Source of the DNA: Stieleria bergensis
Lineage (GTDB): Bacteria > Planctomycetota > Planctomycetia > Pirellulales > Pirellulaceae
Reading direction: 5' to 3'
DNA: 39,120 bases
NCBI GenBank assembly: GCA_007745635.1
Contig: CP036272.1
Span: 3,556,359-3,595,478 of the forward strand
Both the position numbers and the translations under genes were made by a program. Below, one piece after another: positions 26,686 through 35,108 of this stretch (the stretch's first letter is position 1; the number at the start of each line of letters is the position of its first letter). The notes under the pieces are model-generated. The model was not told the DNA's origin. It saw nothing but the letters and a program-made list of their open reading frames with translations, and ran no database searches.

Positions 26686-26919
26686 CTATCGACTGGGCGT
26701 CCTGTCTTCAATGTCCTGGGCCCTTTCTCGGTCCAGAGGAATCACTATTGGCTGGCGCAAGGTGGTGAAATCGATTTTACTGACATCAACCTTGCGAACT
26801 CGCCTGTGGTGCTGCGTGTGTCTTTGCTGGCAAACGCGTTCTGTTTCCGTGAGCTCTTCCCGAGCGCAACAGTAAGGACAAACGACAACAATGGCAAGCA
26901 AAACGACGGTGAACTTCAT
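26686..26919 (-). CDS. Small exported protein, hypothetical
   Basis: 77 residues from the ATG at 26919, chosen for the signal peptide MKFTVVLLAIVVVCPYCCARE. The rest is basic and His/Arg-rich, then hydrophobic (SKIDFTTLRQPIVIPLDRE). No domain recognised. The signal peptide is the only support. It could be a real secreted peptide or a chance frame. Confidence 0.4.
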   Translation of the reverse strand: MKFTVVLLAIVVVCPYCCAREELTETERVCQQRHTQHHRRVRKVDVSKIDFTTLRQPIVIPLDRERAQDIEDRTPSR

Positions 26920-28031
26920 GAGTGTCCCCGACAACGATGGCGAAGCAATCCAACTCCCTGATTCATACGCATGAAGTCACAACCCGCTCGACAATGCGGC
27001 CGCTTTTTACAATGCTTTTACAAGCTCCCGCGAATCAATCAAGCCGCAACGGCAATGTCCACTCCTCTTCAACGGATAGCACCCAATCGCCCCAGGTGCC
27101 CCGTCCGCAACGAACACGATTGCTCGTCGTACAAAAGAAGCAATGCCCGAGCTCCCGAACCTGGAACGCTCATCGGCACTGATTCTCACGAATTGATTAG
27201 TGCGTCTTAGTGTTCTGCACCTGCAGCGATTGCCTCCGTTCGCGTTTGAGACGGTAGACTTGACCGTCCAACTCGGGTCGACACCAACGCTGAAAGCCAA
27301 TCTGGGGATTGTAACACCCGCTGGCCCACTGGAATTCATCGAACCTCCAATTCCTGGGACTCGCTTTTGATGTCGTGTTTTGATTGGTGCGCGGACAACC
27401 CGGCCGGCATCAAACAGCGCCTCCATTCAGACGGCTCTTCGCAACACGGATAACCGACGTCCATCAAAACGCTTGGACGGCGATCGCGAATGGCTTGTGG
27501 GAATTTGCAACGGGGACACTGGAAACGGACGACTGGCGATGACCAGGACTCGACGAACCAAGCAATGCGCCGAAAACACAGAGTCGAGGTTATCCTGAAT
27601 TCAACTCCTTCGCCATGCCTCGGTCAAAGCCGACGATCCCTCAATAGACTGCCCCCGGGGAAACGTGACATGGTCCGTTAGCTCACTCTCCCCACACCAC
27701 ATCCTAAGTGCCCCTGCATCACAGCAGAACCTCATCTGAATCGCAGCCAAATTTTCTCTGACAGCGCCCGCCGATTTGAATTCGTGTCCGGCGACATCCC
27801 GTCGCCCACCAGGGACTCATCGGAAGGAAGAATTTTTCCGTTACACCATGAGTGTGCGGCAACGGCAACCTTGTCGTCACCGAATCGATGGATGGACATT
27901 GCCGAAATCGCCTCTTCTAAGCCCGCATCTCAATCTGATTGCAAGCCCTGCCAGCATCCTTCAACCCAAATCGAAGATGGTCAAGCGCCGCCAACTGAAC
28001 CGAAGCCCGACGCCAGCGATGGAGAACCAAC
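26920..28031. other. 1.1-kb region without a recognisable intact gene
   Basis: No open frame here has start site, composition and motif together. The best protein-like stretch is a minus-strand frame from a TGA near 27412 to TAA at 27208-27210, about 66 codons without a usual start, containing FDEFQWASGCYNPQIGF then QRWCRPELDGQVYRL. A second frame over the same bases (27007-27426, minus) is also open. It may be a fragment of a gene or part of a dispersed repeat. Confidence 0.5.
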
Positions 28032-28673
28032 TCAGCCATCCGTATTGGCCCCAACCGTCACGCTCTCTTCTCGTTTGAGACGATATGATTCTAGCTCAGC
28101 GATTCTTACTGAGGTCTCATCTTCAAAGCGATTTTTGACTAATCCCTTCCCGGGTGCAACGAAAATATCGATTCGCAAATCTGATTCAAGGATCTGATAG
28201 TGATAACAAGTGAATGTTCCCGCGTTGGTTGTCACTTCTGAGTCTCTTGAGATCACTTTCATGTCGCCAAACTGGGTCTTGTATTTGACCGGCGTTTTCG
28301 TAACAGGATATCGAAAGAATAGGATTTCCTCGGAATCCTTGTTCGGACTCGTCTGATCAAAATCGTCAAGAACCGCCTCGTATTGCCCACCCTCTCCACT
28401 ACGCACCCAGAAATCGTTGCCAAACTCCCGATATTTGTACCACGTCTTCGTTTCAATCGTTTTCTCTTCGACGACACTGGCGAACACGTTTTCACGCTTG
28501 AGCAGCGTCCCAGATTTATCGAACTCCGATTCCGAAAACTCCCACTTATTGCCGACACGCAACGGAATCACTTCCAATTTGTTTTGCAGAGCGTGGACAG
28601 AAACAACCGTCAACGAAACAACGGCAAGAAAGATCACAATCAAAGCAAGGACGTTTCGTTTCATTCGATTCAT
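28032..28673 (-). CDS. Exported beta-rich protein of unknown function
   Basis: 213 residues from the ATG at 28673 (a second ATG at 28664 is possible). A strong signal peptide or anchor (VLALIVIFLAVVSLTVVSVHA) is followed by LEVIPLRVGNKWEFSESEFD. The protein then runs as alternating strands with aromatic residues (KTWYKYREFGNDFWVRSG, YHYQILESDLRIDIFVAPGKG). The opening PLRVGNKWEF and closing APGKGLVKNRF are typical of a broad class of lipoprotein-like secreted beta proteins that I know only as hypothetical. No Cys follows the signal, so it is not a lipoprotein. Monocistronic. Confidence 0.65.
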   Translation of the reverse strand: MNRMKRNVLALIVIFLAVVSLTVVSVHALQNKLEVIPLRVGNKWEFSESEFDKSGTLLKRENVFASVVEEKTIETKTWYKYREFGNDFWVRSGEGGQYEAVLDDFDQTSPNKDSEEILFFRYPVTKTPVKYKTQFGDMKVISRDSEVTTNAGTFTCYHYQILESDLRIDIFVAPGKGLVKNRFEDETSVRIAELESYRLKREESVTVGANTDG

Positions 28674-29039
28674 CAAGGTGTCTATTGAGTTTTAAAGGGG
28701 TCGGGAGTGTACAAATTGAGCCGGAGCAAACACAGCGGCGATTCGTCGCTCTCTTTTCTCCAGGCGATTCGACGTCCCCAACAGTGGAATCTCTTCCACC
28801 TCAGTCGAATCGACGGCATCTTCCTCGACACCACTCATGAGGGCCTCGCTGGCTAGCGCACACCGCGAGGCTTCCCTTGGGACGTTGATCGTTCCGTGGA
28901 TTCCTCTCTGATGCTGAACAGCCTTGCACACTTAGCCGTCAACAACAGCAAACAGAAACGCACGTCCGATGCGTGTAATCAGATACTTCATCACCCGCTC
29001 CGTGTTTGCGAGATCGCTAACAATGATAGGGACCAGGAG
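28674..29039. other. 366-bp intergenic region
   Basis: No accepted gene. A minus-strand frame at 28692-28931 lacks a signal, a ribosome-binding site and motifs. A short inverted repeat ACGCA-CGTCCGA-TGCGT is at about 28957-28973. Confidence 0.5.
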
Positions 29040-29468
29040 TTAATCGTACAGGACGTCCGTTCCTGGTTTCGCATCCCCAGCAAGTTTTGCCATTCCCCGA
29101 TAGAAGAGAGGAATGTTAGCAGCCTCGTTACCCGAAAGTCGTCCGCGGATCTTGTCGAATGCCAAGATCGCAACCCTGTAGTCGGGTTCGCCAATGACCA
29201 GCACAGGCTGATCGCGATCCTCATACCAGTAATAGATCCCACCGAAGGCCCGCCGACCAACTTCAAGAACGTAGGAACCAAGCAGTCGGACCAATGCGTC
29301 GACGTGAGCCTCGGGCGTTTCATCAAGAAAGTCAGAAGCTTCAACGAGAATTTCGTCTACAACTGCGAGGCTCGACTCTGAGTAGTCCAGAGTGTCGTTT
29401 GAGCGATCCCGTAGTTGATCAACGGCGCGTTCTGCTTTGTCAACGACCTGTTGGGCAAGTTTCTTCAT
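29040..29468 (-). CDS. Conserved-looking cytoplasmic protein of unknown function
   Basis: 142 residues from the ATG at 29468 (MKKLAQQVVDKAERAV); the longer frame has no coding character. No signal peptide. An N-terminal helix leads to TLDYSESSLAVVDEILVEASD, then HVDALVRLLGSYVLEVGRRAFGGIYYWY, a DRDQPVLVIGEPDYRVAIL strand pair and a C-terminal helix. The DYS-x-ESL...VD and GSYVLEVG...GG-x2-W pattern resembles small alpha+beta domains such as DUF3806 and some immunity-type proteins; from memory, unverified. A hairpin (29505-29529) lies just upstream of the start. Confidence 0.6.
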   Translation of the reverse strand: MKKLAQQVVDKAERAVDQLRDRSNDTLDYSESSLAVVDEILVEASDFLDETPEAHVDALVRLLGSYVLEVGRRAFGGIYYWYEDRDQPVLVIGEPDYRVAILAFDKIRGRLSGNEAANIPLFYRGMAKLAGDAKPGTDVLYD

Positions 29469-30357
29469 TGCGTGCCATTCAGCTAAGTGGCATAGCGTCT
29501 GTGAACAGCCGGTTGTGGACGTCGGCTGTCGACCATGTAAAAACGCGCGGGCCACAACTCCGCTGTAGGGGTGTCTTTGGCGCTCCAAATGCGAAATGGG
29601 TTCATTTCCGGATCACGCTCCACATCGATCTTACAGGATGCATGATCACAGGATAGGGCTGATAGACAACTTTCCCCTGTCCTCGGCAAGACAGAGGGCC
29701 GTCCGAGACACGACGGCGGATGCCCAACGCATTGCTGTCACCAACCCGCCTTTCATACACAATAAGCAACACCGCCGCGCCACGCAAGGAAACCACTGGC
29801 AATGATCTGCCCAAATGCTTCGAGCCCAAGAAACGCCCCCTGATCACGACGCCGCTTCTAACCCATTCGTCACAATGCAAAGCTCAAGCCGTGCTCGCAC
29901 GCACCAATCACCCCGGAAACAATACAAACGGAAATCAATCAGGTTTAACCGCGATGCCTCCATGGGTTCCACCAACCACCGACACCGCAAGGAAGTACAC
30001 GATTGCAGACCTCACGAATGCCCCGCGAGCAACCAAGCTTTCGTCAAGCCAGCAAAATCCCAGGACAGAACGCATGCAACTACCCCGAATGGAACGAACG
30101 CAACCAGCGTCCAAAACGCCGACGACAGTGCACCGATCAAAAACTCCATTTCGGAGGGCGTCACGCGATACTCCGCCATCGGTCCCAACGTCTATGCGAA
30201 CTCGATGGGAATCAGCAGAGGATCGAAACGCGACAGCGCAAGTGCTGCCGCACCAAGCAGCCTGATCGTCATGAGCATTGCCGCAGAGAACTGCATGTGC
30301 GGCGAGTGATTGTCCATTTGCAAACGCTCAGCGTTGCCGCTGGACTGCACTGGAGGC
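29469..30357. other. 889-bp region without a convincing gene, with a hairpin
   Basis: Plus-strand frames at 29720-30309 are Thr/Pro/Arg/Asn-rich shadows without motifs. A 7-bp perfect stem ACAGCCG (29505-29511) / CGGCTGT (29523-29529) with an 11-nt loop lies 37 bp upstream of the preceding minus-strand gene's start and could fold in its leader. Confidence 0.5.
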
Positions 30358-30864
30358 TTACTGGTCTTCCTGAGGCTCAATCTCGATGATTGCTTCACCG
30401 TTTCCCTGGAACCCCTTGAGTCGTCCAGTCGGAATCATGCTGGGATCATAGAGGTTTGGCCGATACTGAAAGTCCGGGTTCTCACGTTTCTTCGCAATCA
30501 TCCTGGCTAGTTCACGCTGGAGCTTTTCGGCTGTTTCCAAATCCATCTGCGCACTAACAGCAGTGAAGTTGTGATGGGGATCATAGAGACGCAACATCAC
30601 ACGTGTATCTGCCAACTCGCGTCCTTGCGAGTCCGTTCCGCGCCAGCTTGTTTCGACGCTCCACTTGAATCGCGATGGAACAGCAACAACACCGGCATCA
30701 CTTCGCTTGAGGGCGCCAGTGTAAAGGTAATAGGAATTGTCGTTGACGCCTGGATCGAGCGCCGCCGCAAACACAACAGTAAGCGAGGTACCCAACACCA
30801 GAACAGCCAAAAAGAAAACTTTTCCACCAGGTCGCATCTTATGCATCCCCACGGTTTGAGTCAT
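30358..30864 (-). CDS. Exported protein of unknown function
   Basis: 168 residues from the ATG at 30864; ATGs at 30846 and 30837 are alternatives closer to the signal sequence. The hydrophobic stretch GKVFFLAVLVLGTSLTVVFA is a signal peptide or anchor. The mature part (NSYYLYTGALKRSDAG, SRFKWSVETSWRGTDSQGRE, RVMLRLYDPHHNFTAVSAQ) is beta-rich, then a basic helix LETAEKLQRELARMIAKKREN and a C-terminal acidic tail. No family was recognised. It stands alone with about 890 bp of non-coding DNA on each side. Confidence 0.6.
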   Translation of the reverse strand: MTQTVGMHKMRPGGKVFFLAVLVLGTSLTVVFAAALDPGVNDNSYYLYTGALKRSDAGVVAVPSRFKWSVETSWRGTDSQGRELADTRVMLRLYDPHHNFTAVSAQMDLETAEKLQRELARMIAKKRENPDFQYRPNLYDPSMIPTGRLKGFQGNGEAIIEIEPQEDQ

Positions 30865-31750
30865 TGGTTTGACAAACGCTTGTTCCGATAGCCCGCCGGC
30901 AGCGTTGGACTTCCATGAACAATCCCGCTGTCGGCAAAGTCACGTTCATCGCATCGTGCACCTTCCTCCACAGCGGAATGTCGCCCTCCTCTCTCCATGA
31001 TCCATGGGGCGACACGCTCTCCCAGCACTTAGATTCTACCGTTTCCTCAGCGCCCAAAACAGTCAACTGAGACAGCGAGAAAAAAAGTGCCCGTCACTCC
31101 AGAAGCATCAATCCCGTGCTCGATCAGTTCGCACAACACACTAGGATGCCACCGGACCTCAGCGGCAGCCAGTCCCGTGATAAAGAGCCATCTCACAGAG
31201 AACATCGGCCGGACAGAGTCACTCAAATCGTTCAGCCAAACTCACGATTCAAAAGCCGCATGCCTGCGTTCATGTCCTTCGTCCCTTTCGTAGTCAATTG
31301 AGACCAAGCATCATTTCCAGCCTAAAGTTTCCCCAAAGCGACCACAGCGCACCGTCGCAATCCCACTCGCCCAATTAGCGTAGCCTCCAAAACAATCCCC
31401 AAGCAACCACGACGCAACAATCGAAAACGAGGACCGTGTGCAGGAACCGGATGAATCCGTTGGCTTAGATTTCCAAGACGTCCCTCGGTGCTAGCACTGC
31501 CCATTGAGATAAACCATCATCGTCCGGAGTTTCGCCCCCCCCATAACCGCTCTCGAGACAATAACCGTGACAGGGAGCTTAACAGAGAGTTGGCGCGAAC
31601 TCATCATCACGTTTCGCTACCAGCATGCTGAACCCAAATGCAGCCTCAATGACGCTACTCCTAGGAATGTTCGGGACGAAAGCGAAAAGCCAAACGCAGC
31701 CAAAATGGAGAGCGTGCGTCAGAAGGCGCGAATTCGCATCCATCACGCAG
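30865..31750. other. 886-bp region without a convincing gene, with a hairpin
   Basis: Short open frames lack signals or motifs. A 10-bp stem with one G-T pair, GCCGGCAGCG (30895-30904) / CGCTGTCGGC (30926-30935), continues inward as TTG/CAA past a 3-nt bulge (TCC). It lies 30 bp upstream of the start of the 30358-30864 gene. Confidence 0.5.
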
Positions 31751-32140
31751 TCATCCCTGATGACTGGGTGGTCCAGACGGAGGCTGAATCACCGCCCACG
31801 TCGGCACTGCCACAGCAGGCAATCGAGCAATAAGCAAAACAATCCCCGCCAGGATGACAAGGAGAGGCATTTCATGGTCGATGCTAAGCAGATCTAACTG
31901 CCGCAAAACAGAAAGCAAGCTGCCGATCAGGAAAAACGGGCCGACACAAACCGTCAGCTTGTCAATTCCGTAAAGCACAAAAGGCATGACTCCAACTGCG
32001 GCAAGCGCCAGCGTCCACACCCAATTGATGCTTGGTCCAATACCAAACGCAGTCAGCAACCAGCCGACACCTACTATGATCAAGAACAATGGAAACAGGA
32101 GTGTACGCTTATCGGGTTTGCACGAAGTCGAGTCAGTCAT
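31751..32140 (-). CDS. Small multi-pass membrane protein
   Basis: 129 residues. After a polar start (MTDSTSCKPDKR) come four hydrophobic helices: LLFPLFLIIVGVGWLLTAFG, WVWTLALAAVGVMPFVLYG, VGPFFLIGSLLSVLRQL and LLVILAGIVLLIARLPAVAV. The plan (FPLFLIIVGVGWLL...) is like the LiaF/DUF5668-type membrane region found beside stress-sensing systems, but there is no C-terminal soluble domain. Function unknown; single gene. Confidence 0.65.
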   Translation of the reverse strand: MTDSTSCKPDKRTLLFPLFLIIVGVGWLLTAFGIGPSINWVWTLALAAVGVMPFVLYGIDKLTVCVGPFFLIGSLLSVLRQLDLLSIDHEMPLLVILAGIVLLIARLPAVAVPTWAVIQPPSGPPSHQG

Positions 32141-32831
32141 GAATGACGCATCCGAATAATGAGCATGGGGTTTGAGTAGACCGTGAGCACAGGCGGCGAA
32201 AGCTCGACGAAATGGAACAAAGCGAAGAAGCGTTTTCTATCGCCGCGACACATGCATCGAATCGTTCTGCACCAGGCGGGTCACGACCATTGATTTGAAT
32301 CAAACAGCCAATCAACGAGTGTCTCGCCAGCTACCTCCCAAACAGGACCAACGCGTTACCAGGGCTGCAATCATCAACCCGCGTTTCGACATCCGCGTCC
32401 TATTTCAGCAATCGCCTGTCAACTAATGGAGCCTGTATCGCAGGCTACCCATTGGAGTTTCCACACAATTTTCAATCTTTCCCGAAAAACAATTTGAGCT
32501 TGAACAACGGTTACACAGCAACCTCCTGGTTTCGGGCACCCCAAAAGTCAGCGCCAGCCCGTTACAGCGTCCTGCGAACAACGCCTGCAAACAGAGGACG
32601 CATCCGCGCCGACGAATATCCGCGTTATCCGGGCTCGAACCGACGGCATGGTTGCAGGACCGGGTGACTTTATGACCTTCACGTGCAACGCATTGCAAAT
32701 GCGCCGATCGTGCGTCTAACCCAAATTCATCCAGTGAATCCCAAAGCCCCGTGACGGCAACCGCATGTCGCACATCGGCGAAGTCAGAACCATAATGACC
32801 TAAAGCAATCAGAGAACGTAGTCGCGCGCTG
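32141..32831. other. 691-bp region with a long open minus frame and a hairpin, probably not an intact gene
   Basis: A minus-strand frame (32423-32899) is open for 158 codons, but it overlaps the end of the next gene, lacks a plausible start, and shows a Cys/Arg-rich composition from 32423 to 32680 typical of non-coding DNA. Its stop lies in an imperfect hairpin (see 32421-32459). Confidence 0.45.
32421..32459. repeat. Imperfect hairpin with AAC/GTT ends (attC-like, weak)
   Basis: Three paired segments with 2-nt bulges: AACT (32421-32424) / AGTT (32456-32459), AATGG (32425-32429) / CCATT (32449-32453), AGCCTG (32430-32435) / CAGGCT (32441-32446), loop TATCG. Fifteen pairs in all. It is shorter than most integron attC sites and its end boxes do not match the consensus. 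Confidence 0.4.
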
Positions 32832-33335
32832 TCATCGCTTTGCGTTATTCGGATCAGGTTGCAAGGCCCAATCCACGATCTGCTCGGGTGTAGGAGCATA
32901 ATTACCCATCAGTGGACCGACACTGAATGAATTCGTTGGCGCACCGTAGTCGGGAGGAAAGAAAAGAAGAGTTGAGGCGTGTCGCCGAGGAACGTTAGCA
33001 TCGAGGATTCCCATGTACGCTTCATATTCAGCGTATCCGCTCACCGACATGGCACGACGAACAACCTCGATCAATTCCTCACGCGTAACGTCTGCTGCCG
33101 GCACCGTTTGCTGGACGCGCAATACTCGGCGTGCCCAATCAATGTACTCTTCGCCGTCGTAGATCCCCTGGAAGTGCTCAAATGGGATCGACGTGCCCGC
33201 AAGATCGTTGAACTCAGCCAGCCATTCACCGCATTCTCCGGGCCGCGCACCGTCGATCTTCGCAGCAAGTACCGCTAGACGTGCTGCGAGATCCTGGTCG
33301 ATAATCGGCGGCTGAAGTTCGAGACGAAGGTCCAC
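32832..33335 (-). CDS. Cytoplasmic protein of unknown function
   Basis: The frame is open from an ATG at 33458, but the part before the GTG at 33335 has poor composition (Arg/Cys/Gly-rich) and a GGAG lies ten bases before that GTG, so I take 33335: 167 residues beginning VDLRLELQPPIIDQDLAARL. Then GECGEWLAEFNDLAGTSIPF, EHFQGIYDGEEYIDWARRVL and a C-terminal FFPPDYGAPTNSF. Helical first half, no signal. The order resembles small orphan proteins I recall near toxin-immunity loci, from memory and unconfirmed. A frame at 33275-33553 overlaps its start and could be a separate short gene or an N-terminal extension after a frameshift. Confidence 0.6.
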   Translation of the reverse strand: MDLRLELQPPIIDQDLAARLAVLAAKIDGARPGECGEWLAEFNDLAGTSIPFEHFQGIYDGEEYIDWARRVLRVQQTVPAADVTREELIEVVRRAMSVSGYAEYEAYMGILDANVPRRHASTLLFFPPDYGAPTNSFSVGPLMGNYAPTPEQIVDWALQPDPNNAKR

Positions 33336-33954
33336 GTACCAAATTCTCCATACAGAACGTCCCCGCGCACCGAGCCGCTGTGAACGATGTTTGTTTCGAA
33401 TCCCGCACGGCCCGCGGTTCCCTGTGCAACGGATTGTGATGCACCAGCCTGATCCCAAGTGATTGTACTGGAATCACCAACCGCCAAGTCAAACATTGAC
33501 TCACAGCGCAATAAAAGCGACGGATGACCAGCACTGGAATCTGCGTCAGTCATTCCAGACGACAGTGTCCCAGTTCAAGAGCATTGCGTCAACCTGCGGC
33601 GTCCGATCAGCGGACTCCTAATTCCGTGCCTTCGAAACCTCAGCAGCACGCAGTGCCATTGTCGGTAAATAGAGCGCCGAGACACGGCGCATGACGTCGG
33701 CGCACACCCAACCCACGCGAACCAACCACCATCAAACCTGATTTAGAACACGGGCACACGACTGGTTGACCCTCCGTCCGTGCAAGACCGCTCCACGTCC
33801 GGCACCACTGTGCTCTTCGTTTCCTCTGCGGTTCGTTCCATCTGAACGGCCAATGAAAACGCGAACTCCTGTAAGCTCAATCAAGTGATCACCAGAGAGA
33901 CCATCAGCAGTTTTAACAACAGATGGGACATCCCCCAGCGCTCAACGCTGGAGA
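33336..33954. other. 619-bp region without an accepted gene
   Basis: It includes the frame 33275-33553 (minus, 92 codons, Ser/Thr-rich, no motif), which I do not accept with confidence. Two short inverted repeats are seen: GTCCG-ATCAG-CGGAC at about 33608-33622, and CCAGCG-CTCAA-CGCTGG at about 33936-33952, just past the DUF2306 stop. Confidence 0.5.
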
Positions 33955-34338
33955 TTATCCCAGAATGAGACCGTGAAGATAACGTCCCGGCATCAGGGTG
34001 AATCCCCCCGCGATCACTATCGCACCACAATACAGCATGATCATACCAATTTGGTGTTCACGCACATCACCTCTCCGAATCGCGAAGAAGGAAGTAGGAA
34101 CGGTATAGATGGTCAGGAAGCTAAACAGGTGAATAAAGCCAAAGTGGTTAAAAAGCCGAGGCCCAACCATCGCAGGCATGATCAATGTCAAGCTCGCAGT
34201 AATTAGCATCAAAACCATATAGACCGCCCCCAACCGCCGGTGCACCCGCGTTCCTTTATGCATTGCGAACAACAACGCGCCCAACACAACACACGGCAGG
34301 ACCGTTGCCAGGTGGAGATACATCAACTCTCGGTACAT
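33955..34338 (-). CDS. DUF2306 family membrane protein
   Basis: 127 residues with four transmembrane helices. The conserved pattern LHLATVLPCVVLGALLFAM, KGTRVHRRLGAVYMVLMLIT, NHFGFIHLFSFLT and IRRGDVREHQIGMIMLYCGA with a C-terminal GGFTLMPGR matches DUF2306. The two conserved His-containing segments (RVHRRLG; REHQIGM) are the family hallmark and could bind haem or metal. It starts 60 bp after the attC-like site at 34398-34457 in its reading direction. Confidence 0.85.
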   Translation of the reverse strand: MYRELMYLHLATVLPCVVLGALLFAMHKGTRVHRRLGAVYMVLMLITASLTLIMPAMVGPRLFNHFGFIHLFSFLTIYTVPTSFFAIRRGDVREHQIGMIMLYCGAIVIAGGFTLMPGRYLHGLILG

Positions 34339-34397
34339 GCTTCAATACGCCTCGATGGAAAAATCGTTCACGAATCCGTATCGGCCGCCTCTGAAAC

Positions 34398-34457
34398 GCA
34401 TAACGAAATGCGATCTATCCGGGCACGGGGTGTGCCGGGATAGATCGTGCGTTGAAG
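34398..34457. repeat. attC-like recombination-site candidate 1
   Basis: A 16-position stem, 34411-34426 with 34432-34447, has 15 pairs and one G-G mismatch around a 5-nt loop. It is flanked by GCATAAC (34398-34404) and GTTGAAG (34451-34457). Read on the minus strand, the boxes are CTTCAAC and GTTATGC. The integron consensus is RYYYAAC and GTTRRRY; each box deviates at one position. Size 60 bp. It lies between the DUF2306 gene and the small gene at 34493-34834, 36 bp past the stop of the latter. The stem could alternatively be a terminator-like hairpin, but there is no T run. Confidence 0.45.
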
Positions 34458-34492
34458 TTTGTCGCTTTCGTGTTGCGACGTCGAAGGACTGA

Positions 34493-34834
34493 TTAGAACG
34501 AGTCGGCCAGATAATTGCCAGTCGATTCTGGTTGCCAGTCGAGACCTGGAAGAAAAAGTTGTGTGACCGCTGCTGTGATCGGCGGTGCGGTTTCCTTTGC
34601 ACTTTCAGGCGGCCTTAAGACCTCCGCGACGTACCAGTCGTAAAAACCCGCACCCATCGCTTCATCCCATTGCTGTTTTTCATGCCTTGCTTGACTCTCG
34701 CACCACCACCATGAGCTACACTGCGAATCCAAGCCCAATACCTTGGACCAACTCGGCTTGGGAGACAAAGCACTGAGTGTCAACGATTCACTGCCACCGT
34801 CTAGCAAGGGTGCGTCCCTATTGGGGAAGGACAT
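34493..34834 (-). CDS. Small hypothetical protein between two attC-like sites
   Basis: 113 residues from the ATG at 34834, which is formed by the last three bases of the GTTCATG box of the attC-like site at 34832-34887. The longer frame to 34870 would run through the hairpin. The protein (MSFPNRDAPLLDGGS, WWWCESQARHEKQQWDEAMG, FYDWYVAEVLRPPES, TQLFLPGLDWQPES) has an even composition and no membrane segment or signal. No family recognised. A start codon immediately after an R' box and a stop 36 bp before the next site is what an integron cassette gene would show. Confidence 0.45.
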   Translation of the reverse strand: MSFPNRDAPLLDGGSESLTLSALSPKPSWSKVLGLDSQCSSWWWCESQARHEKQQWDEAMGAGFYDWYVAEVLRPPESAKETAPPITAAVTQLFLPGLDWQPESTGNYLADSF

Positions 34835-34887
34835 GAACCAAGCCCTTGAGCCTCGGCTTCGCGAGGTCAAAGGCTAATTTGTTATGC
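34832..34887. repeat. attC-like recombination-site candidate 2
   Basis: Left arm 34841-34855 and right arm 34862-34875 pair at 13 positions, plus one G-T wobble when the minus strand is folded (C-A on the plus strand), with one extrahelical base (G at 34850) and a 6-nt loop. Outer boxes CATGAAC (34832-34838) and GTTATGC (34881-34887) are separated from the stem by 2 and 5 unpaired bases. An imperfect stem with an extrahelical base between AAC and GTT boxes, 56 bp overall, is the architecture of attC. The box consensus is only partly met. Confidence 0.45.
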
Positions 34888-35108
34888 GACCAAACCGGAG
34901 ACGGCCGACATACAGCACGGCGAGACTGGAGGGTTCGGGAACAGCACTGACTGCCCCATTTGCGATCAACTTGTCGAAGATGGTCTGGCGGCTCTGGCGC
35001 TTGGGACGCTCTAGAAACAGCGTTCAGTCTGGGCTGGCAGCAGTCGCGGATTGGGCTCCCATTTCAACCCAGAGCTGTTTCCCCAGAAGGAAACGATTAC
35101 TCGCCGAT
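34888..35108. other. Non-coding stretch downstream of the sulfotransferase
   Basis: 221 bp between the sulfotransferase stop and attC-like site 2. Plus-strand frames here are shadows. No terminator with a T run was seen. Confidence 0.4.

Noticed and set aside
27007..27426. 139-codon minus-strand frame as a gene
   Set aside because: Overlaps a more protein-like frame, has no ribosome-binding site or motif, and Arg/Ser/Gly-rich composition typical of chance frames.
29720..30309. Two long overlapping plus-strand frames
   Set aside because: Thr/Pro/Asn/Arg-rich, no start signals or motifs.
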